A stretch of DNA of 38,225 bases from Prevotella sp. (GTDB lineage Bacteria > Bacteroidota > Bacteroidia > Bacteroidales > Bacteroidaceae): the NCBI GenBank assembly GCA_003447235.1, contig DLZV01000031.1:1-38225 (forward strand), in the 5' to 3' direction. Both the position numbers and the translations under genes were made by a program. Below, in pieces: positions 32,297 through 38,225 of the stretch (positions within the stretch are counted from its first letter, which is position 1; each line of letters starts with the position of its first letter). The notes beneath the pieces are model-generated. The model was given only the letters and a program-made list of their open reading frames with translations, had not been told where the DNA came from and ran no database searches.

Positions 32297-32347
32297 TCTC
32301 TGGGAGATAAGTTGATTTAGTGGACTTAATAAAGAATTAGACCAAAA

Positions 32348-33106
32348 ATGGCAAGAAATATATCATTCACAATTAAGTATTGGAAGCAGAACGGCCCGCA
32401 GGATCAGGGTCATTTCGATACGCACGAGATGAAGAACATCCCCGACGACACTTCGTTCCTGGAGATGCTCGACATCCTCAACGAGGAACTCATCGATGCT
32501 GGTGAGGAGCCTTTCGTGTTCGACCACGACTGCCGCGAGGGTATCTGCGGTATGTGCTCTCTTTACATCAACGGTACGCCGCACGGCAAGACAGAGCGCG
32601 GAGCTACGACCTGTCAGCTCTATATGCGCCGCTTCAACGACGGTGACGTTATCACCGTGGAGCCGTGGCGTTCAGCAGGTTTCCCCGTCATCAAGGACTG
32701 TATGGTTGACCGTACTGCCTTCGACAAGATTATCCAGGCTGGTGGCTACACCTCCATCCGTACCGGACAGGCTCAGGACGCCAATGCCATCTTGATCTCC
32801 AAGGAGGCTGCCGACGAGGCTATGGACTGCGCCACGTGCATCGGTTGCGGTGCTTGTGTCGCTGCTTGTAAGAACGGTTCTGCTATGCTCTTTGTCAGCT
32901 CGAAGGTTAGCCAGCTCGCTCTGCTTCCCCAAGGCCGTGTAGAGGCTGCTAAGCGTGCCAAGAACATGGTGGCCAAGATGGACGAGCTGGGCTTCGGCAA
33001 CTGCACCAACACCCGTGCTTGCGAGGCTGTCTGCCCGAAGAGCGAGTCTATCGCCAATATCGCCCGCTTGAACCGCGAGTTTCTCAAGGCTAAGTTGGCT
33101 GACTAA
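32348..33106 (+). CDS. frdB: Fumarate reductase / succinate dehydrogenase iron-sulfur subunit
   Basis: Electron-transfer subunit linking heme b to FrdA. The 252-aa protein has an N-terminal plant-type ferredoxin domain with the [2Fe-2S] cysteines C62, C67, C70 and C89. A C-terminal bacterial ferredoxin domain has C161, C164 and C167 for the [4Fe-4S] cluster. C174, C219 and C225 with C229 supply the remaining cluster ligands. C170 is an extra cysteine in CATCIGCGACVAAC. It is the last gene of the operon, followed by a strong hairpin terminator. Confidence 0.97.
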   Translation: MARNISFTIKYWKQNGPQDQGHFDTHEMKNIPDDTSFLEMLDILNEELIDAGEEPFVFDHDCREGICGMCSLYINGTPHGKTERGATTCQLYMRRFNDGDVITVEPWRSAGFPVIKDCMVDRTAFDKIIQAGGYTSIRTGQAQDANAILISKEAADEAMDCATCIGCGACVAACKNGSAMLFVSSKVSQLALLPQGRVEAAKRAKNMVAKMDELGFGNCTNTRACEAVCPKSESIANIARLNREFLKAKLAD

Positions 33107-33161
33107 CGCATAACTGCTTTTCTGCCCTTTCAGAGCAGCAGAAAGCATAATATATAGCTTA

Positions 33162-33204
33162 AAAATCCCCGTGATGGTAGTTACTGTTACGGGGATTTTA
33201 TCTT
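33162..33204 (+). terminator. Terminator of frdCAB
   Basis: Perfect 11-bp inverted repeat AAAATCCCCGT (33162-33172) / ACGGGGATTTT (33189-33199) followed by ATCTTA. The A-run before and U-run after make it able to work in both directions. It lies 55 nt after the frdB stop. Confidence 0.85.
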
Positions 33205-33297
33205 ATACGTTTTCCATCGTTCTTTACTTTGTTTTCATATCGTTACGAATTCTCATGAACAATCCAGGTTAAATATATGGAAAAATGGAATTCAAAT

Positions 33298-33328
33298 TTT
33301 GCATGTCGCAATAAAATGTCTAAATTTG
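33298..33328 (+). promoter_or_regulatory. Promoter of the GNAT-like gene
   Basis: TTTG (33298-33301), 19 nt, then TAAATTTG (33321-33328): a full consensus match. The leader would be about 28 nt to the ATG at 33360. The two genes downstream may be read from it too. Confidence 0.75.
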
Positions 33329-33359
33329 CATATTTGAAACAGAATAAATAAGAGCAGAG

Positions 33360-34508
33360 ATGTCAGCTATTACCATCAAGAAAGTGGCTACCCGCAGCGA
33401 TTTGCGCCATTTTATAGACTTCCATCACGATTTGTACGAGGGCAATCCCTACGATGTGCCCACGCTTTTCAGCGACGATATGAACACGTTGTCGAAGGAT
33501 AAGAATCCCGCTTTTGACTTTTGCGAGGCCGATTATTTCCTTGCCTATCGCGAGGGGCGTATTGTGGGCCGTGTGGCAGCGATCATCAACAGCCGTGCTA
33601 ACACCCGCTGGCAGCGCAAAAGCGTGCGTTTCGGGTGGATAGACATGGTGGACGATGTTGACGTGGCACGTGCACTGCTTGATGCGGTCGCTCAGTTTGG
33701 TCGTGAGAGAGGCATGACGGAGGTTGTCGGTCCCCTCGGCTTCACAGACTTCGACCCCGAGGGTATGCTTACCGATGGCTTTGATCAACTCGGAACGATG
33801 GCCACCATCTATAACTATCCCTACTATCCTAAGCTCATGGAACAGCTTGGAGGTTGGGAGAAGGACAACGACTACGTGGAGTTTAAGCTCATCGTGCCCG
33901 ATACCGTACCCGAGAAATACACCAAGGTAGCTCGATTGGTAGAGAAACGCTTCAATCTCCACGTCCGCATTCTTACTCGCCACGAGATTCTCAAGGAGGG
34001 CTATGGACGTAAGATCTTCCATCTCATTAATGAAACCTTCAAGGACATCTATGGCTTCTCCGAGTTGAGCGACAAGCAGGTTGACATGTATGTCAAGATG
34101 TATTTGCCCTTTGCCGACCTCCGTTTGATTCCTATTGTCGAAGACTGGTCCACAGAAGACCATAAGATGGTGGGAGTCGGTATCACGCTACCGTCCCTCT
34201 CCCGAGCAATGCAGAAGACGCGCCGTGGTCGCCTATTCCCCTTCGGATGGTGGCATCTGCTTCGAGCCCTGAAGTTTCATAAGACACGTATCGTTGACCT
34301 GGAGATGATCGGTGTCCTGCCCGAATACCGTCCCAAGGGAGCCAATGCCTTGATGTTTGCCCATCTCATCCCCATCTATCAGGAGTACGGTTTCGAATGG
34401 GGTGAAAGTCAGGTCGAGATGGAGACCAACGAGGGCGTGCAGAGTCAGTGGCAGTATCTGGAGACCGTGCAGCACAAGCGTCGCCGCTGTTACAAAAAGA
34501 ACATCTAA
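33360..34508 (+). CDS. GNAT-like N-acetyltransferase family protein (YghO-like)
   Basis: A 382-aa cytosolic protein of a family resembling GNAT acyltransferases (relatives of E. coli YghO). Visible parts are the N-terminal VATRSDLRHFIDFHHDLYEG segment, DYFLAYREGRIVGRVAAIIN (a typical GNAT strand-turn-strand), RFGWIDMVDDVDVARALLDA and GPLGFTDFDPEGML. A second acetyltransferase-like half follows, including LEMIGVLPEYRPKGANALMF. No signal peptide or membrane helix is seen. The substrate is unknown. It precedes the topoisomerase gene by 62 nt. Confidence 0.75.
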   Translation: MSAITIKKVATRSDLRHFIDFHHDLYEGNPYDVPTLFSDDMNTLSKDKNPAFDFCEADYFLAYREGRIVGRVAAIINSRANTRWQRKSVRFGWIDMVDDVDVARALLDAVAQFGRERGMTEVVGPLGFTDFDPEGMLTDGFDQLGTMATIYNYPYYPKLMEQLGGWEKDNDYVEFKLIVPDTVPEKYTKVARLVEKRFNLHVRILTRHEILKEGYGRKIFHLINETFKDIYGFSELSDKQVDMYVKMYLPFADLRLIPIVEDWSTEDHKMVGVGITLPSLSRAMQKTRRGRLFPFGWWHLLRALKFHKTRIVDLEMIGVLPEYRPKGANALMFAHLIPIYQEYGFEWGESQVEMETNEGVQSQWQYLETVQHKRRRCYKKNI

Positions 34509-34570
34509 CGCATAGGCTGAGATACGCCTCATCCCCTTCTCCTCCATATTATCCCAATTATATCAAGCCT

Positions 34571-36529
34571 ATGGCAACAGAAGAGATCCCCGTTGGCGCG
34601 CAGCCGACAGCAGAATATACCGACGACAACATTCGGCACCTGTCCGACATGGAGCACGTCCGCACCCGACCTGGTATGTATATCGGGCGTTTGGGTGATG
34701 GCAACCTGCCCGAGGACGGCATCTATGTGCTCCTCAAGGAAGTCGTTGACAATTCCATCGACGAGTTTAAGATGAATGCTGGCAACAGAATAGAGATCGA
34801 CGTGGAAGATCACCTGCGCGTCTCCGTCCGCGACTATGGCCGTGGCATTCCTCAAGGCAAGCTCGTCGAGGCCGTTTCCGTTCTCAATACGGGCGGTAAA
34901 TATGACAGCAAAGCGTTCAAAAAGAGCGTCGGACTCAATGGTGTGGGTGTGAAGGCAGTCAATGCGCTGAGCAGCCGTTTCGAAGTGAGAAGCTACCGTG
35001 AAGGCAAGGTGCGCTCCTTGGTTTTCGAGAAAGGACAACTACAAAGTGACCGCACCGAGGATACGCAGGATGAAAACGGCACATTCATCTTCTTCCAGCC
35101 CGATGACACACTCTTCAAAAACTACTCTTTCCACGACGACATCGTGGAAACGATGCTCCGCAATTACACCTACCTCAATACGGGGTTGGTTATCATGCAC
35201 AATGGGCGGCGCATTCTCAGCCGTCATGGTCTGAAAGATTTGCTCTCAGACAATATGACAGGCGAACCCCTTTATCCTATCGTCCACATGAAGGGAGAGG
35301 ATATCGAGATCGCGTTTACCCACACCAACCAGTACGGTGAGGAGTACTACTCCTTTGTCAACGGCCAGCACACCACGCAGGGCGGCACACACCAGTCTGC
35401 TTTCAAGGAGCATATTGCTCGCACGATCAAAGAGCATTTTGGCAAATATGAGTATGCGGACATCCGTAATGGTCTTGTTGCAGCCATTGCTATCAATGTG
35501 GAGGAGCCCGTCTTCGAAAGTCAGACGAAGATTAAACTCGGTTCTACCGTCATGGCACCCGGAGCGGAAACCATCAATAAATATGTCGGCGACTTTATCA
35601 AACAGAATGTAGACAACTACCTCCATATCCACAAGGAGGACTGTGCGGACATTCTGGAGACAAAGATCAAGGAGAGCGAGCGTGAGCGCAAGGCTATGGC
35701 GGGTGTGACGAAGTTGGCCCGTGAGCGATCCAAGAAGGCCAACCTCCACAATAGGAAACTTCGTGACTGCCGAATCCATTTCTGCGATGCGAAAAACGAC
35801 CGTAAAGAGGATAGCTGCATTTTTATCACCGAGGGCGACTCGGCCAGCGGAAGCATCACCAAGAGTCGTGATGTCAATACGCAGGCTGTATTCTCGCTAC
35901 GCGGAAAACCCCTCAACTCTTTTGGATTGACGAAGAAGGTCGTTTATGAGAACGAGGAGTTCAACCTCCTTCAAGCCGCTCTTGATATCGAGGATGGACT
36001 GGAGGCGTTGCGCTACAACAAGGTGATCGTTGCTACCGATGCCGATGTTGACGGTATGCATATCCGTCTGCTCATCATCACCTTTTTCCTTCAGTTCTTC
36101 CCCGAACTGATCAAGAAGGGACATGTCTATGTGCTTCAGACCCCATTGTTTCGCGTCCGCAACCGCAAGACGAAAATCAAGAACAAGCAGGTCGTCAAAG
36201 AGGCAGAGGCACGCCGTACAAAAAATGAGAAAAAATCAGACTTCGTGACCATCTATTGCTATAGCGACGAGGAGCGACAGCAAGCTATCCGTGATCTTGG
36301 CCCTGATCCAGAGATCACTCGCTTCAAAGGTCTTGGCGAGATCTCTCCCGACGAGTTCTCCCATTTCATAGGACCTGATATGCGTTTGGAGCAGGTGACG
36401 CTCCATAAGAACGATCAGGTTCAGAAACTGCTGGAGTACTATATGGGCAAAAATACGATGGAACGACAAAACTTCATCATCAACAACTTGGTGATAGAGG
36501 AGGATCTTCCTGATGCGGAAGAGGCGTGA
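34571..36529 (+). CDS. parE: DNA topoisomerase IV subunit B (ParE-type)
   Basis: ATPase subunit of a type IIA topoisomerase that decatenates and relaxes DNA with a ParC partner (not in the window). The ATG at 34571 gives 652 aa; residues encoded upstream do not look like the family. The GHKL ATPase domain has HVRTRPGMYIGR, LLKEVVDNSIDEF with the Mg-binding Asn, VRDYGRGIPQGK and GLNGVGVKAVNALS. The transducer domain follows. The TOPRIM domain has FITEGDSASGSITKSRD and the metal-binding ATDADVDGMHIR, and the C-terminal end includes RFKGLGEISPDEF. The size and the lack of an insert fit ParE better than GyrB, but the two are hard to separate by eye. The next gene starts 43 nt downstream. Confidence 0.9.
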   Translation: MATEEIPVGAQPTAEYTDDNIRHLSDMEHVRTRPGMYIGRLGDGNLPEDGIYVLLKEVVDNSIDEFKMNAGNRIEIDVEDHLRVSVRDYGRGIPQGKLVEAVSVLNTGGKYDSKAFKKSVGLNGVGVKAVNALSSRFEVRSYREGKVRSLVFEKGQLQSDRTEDTQDENGTFIFFQPDDTLFKNYSFHDDIVETMLRNYTYLNTGLVIMHNGRRILSRHGLKDLLSDNMTGEPLYPIVHMKGEDIEIAFTHTNQYGEEYYSFVNGQHTTQGGTHQSAFKEHIARTIKEHFGKYEYADIRNGLVAAIAINVEEPVFESQTKIKLGSTVMAPGAETINKYVGDFIKQNVDNYLHIHKEDCADILETKIKESERERKAMAGVTKLARERSKKANLHNRKLRDCRIHFCDAKNDRKEDSCIFITEGDSASGSITKSRDVNTQAVFSLRGKPLNSFGLTKKVVYENEEFNLLQAALDIEDGLEALRYNKVIVATDADVDGMHIRLLIITFFLQFFPELIKKGHVYVLQTPLFRVRNRKTKIKNKQVVKEAEARRTKNEKKSDFVTIYCYSDEERQQAIRDLGPDPEITRFKGLGEISPDEFSHFIGPDMRLEQVTLHKNDQVQKLLEYYMGKNTMERQNFIINNLVIEEDLPDAEEA

Positions 36530-36572
36530 CCGTCGTGCATACTATATTTTTTGTAAACAGAAACAAACAGAG

Positions 36573-38183
36573 ATGATGAAAAAGCACTTTCCATACAGGA
36601 CGAGCCGACTGGCATGGCTCTTGTTTCTTGGGCTTTTCCCCTTCCTTTCGGCGTGTGCCCAGCTGCAAATCGATTTCGGTCCTGAGTCGGCTTTGCGTAA
36701 GTTACAGATGGCTGAGGTCGCTATCAACAACTATTATGTCGATTCTGTCGATGAGAGCAAACTCGTGGAGGATGCTATCCGTGGCATGTTGGAGAAGTTG
36801 GATCCCCATTCCAGTTACACCAATGCCAAGGAGACGAAATCGCTCAACGAACCATTGCAAGGCGATTTCGAGGGTATTGGTGTGCAGTTCAATATCGTTG
36901 ACGACACATTGGTGGTCATGCAGCCCACCACGGGAGGCCCTTCTGAGAAAGTGGGCATCCTCGCTGGCGACCGTATTATTGCCGTCAATGACACCGCAAT
37001 AGCAGGTGTGAAGATGGATCGGAGCGACATCGTGCGCCGACTTCGAGGCAAGCGTGGCACGAAGGTGACGCTGACGGTTATCAGAAGGGGTGTCGACAAG
37101 CCACTCTCTTTTATAGTCAAGCGTGCGAAGATACCCGTCCTCTCGGTTGATGCGGCCTATATGATACGTCCTGGTATCGGGTTCGTCCGGCTCGAAAACT
37201 TTGGCGAGAAGACGCATGAGGAGATGATGTGTGCTATAGATTCGCTCAAAAAGCTCGGCATGACCGACTTGATACTCGACCTGCAGGATAATGGTGGAGG
37301 TTATCTGGAGGCTGCAGCCCGCATAGCAAACGAGTTTCTGTCCGATGGAGATATGATCGTCTATACGGAGGGTCTCCATGCCCCACGTCGCGAGTTCAAG
37401 GCTTTTGGCAATGGGCGCTTGCAGCAGGGCCGTGTAGTGGTCTTGGTCAATGAGTTTACAGCCTCCGCCGCCGAGATTGTCTCTGGCGCTATTCAGGACC
37501 ACGACCGTGGCACGATAGTTGGCCGTCGATCGTTCGGCAAAGGACTGGTGCAACGACCTTTCGGTCTCCCTGATGGCTCAATGATACGGCTTACCATCGC
37601 TCATTATTACACCCCCAGCGGCCGCTGCATACAGAAGCCATATAAGAAGGGCGACAAGAAAGATTACGAAATGGACATCGAATATCGTCTGAAGCATGGC
37701 GAATTGACCAATCCTGACTCCATCCACTTTGCCGACTCGCTACGCTACTACACGCTCAAGGAGCACCGGGCGGTCTATGGTGGAGGTGGCATCATGCCCG
37801 ACGTGTTTGTACCACTTGATACATTGAAGTATACGCGCCTTCACAGACAGTTGGCAGCAAAGAGCATCGTCATCAACAACTACCTCAAATATGTTGACGC
37901 CAATCGCAAGCAACTACGCAAACAGTGGAAGACTTTTGAGGATTTTGCCGCTCGTTACGAGGTTCCGCAAGCCCTTTTGGATACTATTTTTGCCCAAGGA
38001 AACAAGGAGAAAATCGTGCCGAAGGACGACGAGGAGCAACAACGTACGATTCCTTATCTTCGATTACAACTGAAGGCTCTTGTCGCACGCGATTTGTGGA
38101 CGATGAATGAGTACTTCCGTGTGTGGAATGAGGAAAATGATATTGTTCGTCGTGCACTGAGGGAACTGGGCGTGACAGACTAA
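36573..38183 (+). CDS. S41-family C-terminal processing peptidase, probable lipoprotein
   Basis: A 536-aa periplasmic serine protease of the Ctp/Prc type that trims or degrades envelope proteins. The ATG at 36573 (or 36576) starts the signal sequence; a longer frame back to 36513 overlaps parE and is less likely. A lipobox L25-S26-A27-C28 (FLSAC) follows a hydrophobic core, so it is probably anchored by lipid through Lgt. The N-terminal helical region (LRKLQMAEVAINNYYVDSVDESKLVED) precedes a PDZ domain (about 100-180, GIGVQFNIVDD, GPSEKVGILAGDRIIAVND). The protease core has the catalytic Ser298 in TASAAE and Lys323 in SFGKG, 25 residues apart as in CtpA. A C-terminal helical extension follows. 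Confidence 0.92.
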   Translation: MMKKHFPYRTSRLAWLLFLGLFPFLSACAQLQIDFGPESALRKLQMAEVAINNYYVDSVDESKLVEDAIRGMLEKLDPHSSYTNAKETKSLNEPLQGDFEGIGVQFNIVDDTLVVMQPTTGGPSEKVGILAGDRIIAVNDTAIAGVKMDRSDIVRRLRGKRGTKVTLTVIRRGVDKPLSFIVKRAKIPVLSVDAAYMIRPGIGFVRLENFGEKTHEEMMCAIDSLKKLGMTDLILDLQDNGGGYLEAAARIANEFLSDGDMIVYTEGLHAPRREFKAFGNGRLQQGRVVVLVNEFTASAAEIVSGAIQDHDRGTIVGRRSFGKGLVQRPFGLPDGSMIRLTIAHYYTPSGRCIQKPYKKGDKKDYEMDIEYRLKHGELTNPDSIHFADSLRYYTLKEHRAVYGGGGIMPDVFVPLDTLKYTRLHRQLAAKSIVINNYLKYVDANRKQLRKQWKTFEDFAARYEVPQALLDTIFAQGNKEKIVPKDDEEQQRTIPYLRLQLKALVARDLWTMNEYFRVWNEENDIVRRALRELGVTD

Positions 38184-38198
38184 TTCAAAAACAAAAAG

Positions 38199-38225
38199 CG
38201 GAGAGGGCGTTACGCCTTCTCCGTT
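38199..38225 (+). terminator. Terminator after the S41 protease (cut by window end)
   Basis: CGGAGAGGGCGT (38199-38210) pairs with ACGCCTTCTCCG (38212-38223) with one mismatch, followed by TT at the window end. It is preceded by an A-rich run. The U-tract cannot be judged because the sequence stops. Confidence 0.65.

Noticed and set aside
31000..32300. Possible recent transfer of the frd operon because of its distinct codon use
   Set aside because: The bias (GGT, CGT and AAG-rich) fits high expression in an anaerobe that depends on fumarate respiration; gene order and sequences are typical of Bacteroidetes.
1..38225. tRNA genes, rRNA, CRISPR arrays, transposases, phage genes, replication origin with DnaA boxes
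   Set aside because: Looked for cloverleaf arms, regularly spaced repeats, DDE or integrase motifs and TTATCCACA-type boxes and saw none. An exhaustive scan was not possible by eye.

Overview
The window looks like a chromosomal segment of a Bacteroidales bacterium, most likely Prevotella-like. The evidence is the gene set (FrdCAB-type quinol:fumarate reductase, a THI4-type thiamine operon, a type IX secretion sorting domain, chitobiase-type GH20, the mnmG-apt-uvrC-dtd-mazG-deoC order) and the Bacteroidetes-style promoters (TTTG, 19-22 nt, TAnnTTTG) seen repeatedly in front of genes on both strands. I saw no rRNA or tRNA gene, CRISPR array, insertion sequence or prophage.

Layout. (1) 1-2670: a secreted GH20 beta-N-acetylhexosaminidase with its own promoter and terminator. 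(2) 2690-7230: a TPP-riboswitch-controlled thiamine operon, thiD-thiE-thiC-thi4-tenI-like, with gaps of 2-36 bp. It makes the pyrimidine (ThiC, ThiD), the thiazole by a THI4-type enzyme instead of ThiS/G/H/F, and joins them (ThiE). (3) 7241-9195 (minus): ychF and lgt. (4) 9446-10153: a SIMPL-domain protein. (5) 10277-15479 (minus): aroQ, an O-methyltransferase, rbfA, a LolC/E-like permease, a small monooxygenase-fold protein and a helix-hairpin-helix protein with a probable outer-membrane barrel. (6) 15564-18601 (minus): a cassette of secreted proteins sharing an N-terminal module. One carries a T9SS-type C-terminal signal, one is interrupted by a frameshift and one is an intact paralogue of the broken gene. 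(7) 18602-19000: non-coding DNA with a long nested hairpin. (8) 19001-22830: polA (minus) and a divergent polyprenyl diphosphate synthase. (9) 23008-29362 (minus): mnmG, apt, uvrC, dtd, mazG-like, deoC, with two parS-like palindromes flanking apt. (10) 29425-33204: the frdCAB operon with a structured leader RNA. (11) 33298-38225: a GNAT-like protein, a ParE-type topoisomerase subunit and an S41 protease, ending in a terminator hairpin at the window edge.

Most of the window is housekeeping. The parts most worth a second look are the THI4 operon (His replaces the sacrificial Cys, and a TenI-like protein is kept although ThiG is absent), the frameshifted secreted cassette, the parS-like pair, the structured RNAs at 18877-18950 and 29466-29507, and the apparently leaderless dtd. 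Start codons were chosen by signal peptides, family N-termini and spacing. Functions rest on motif recognition by eye, with no database search.
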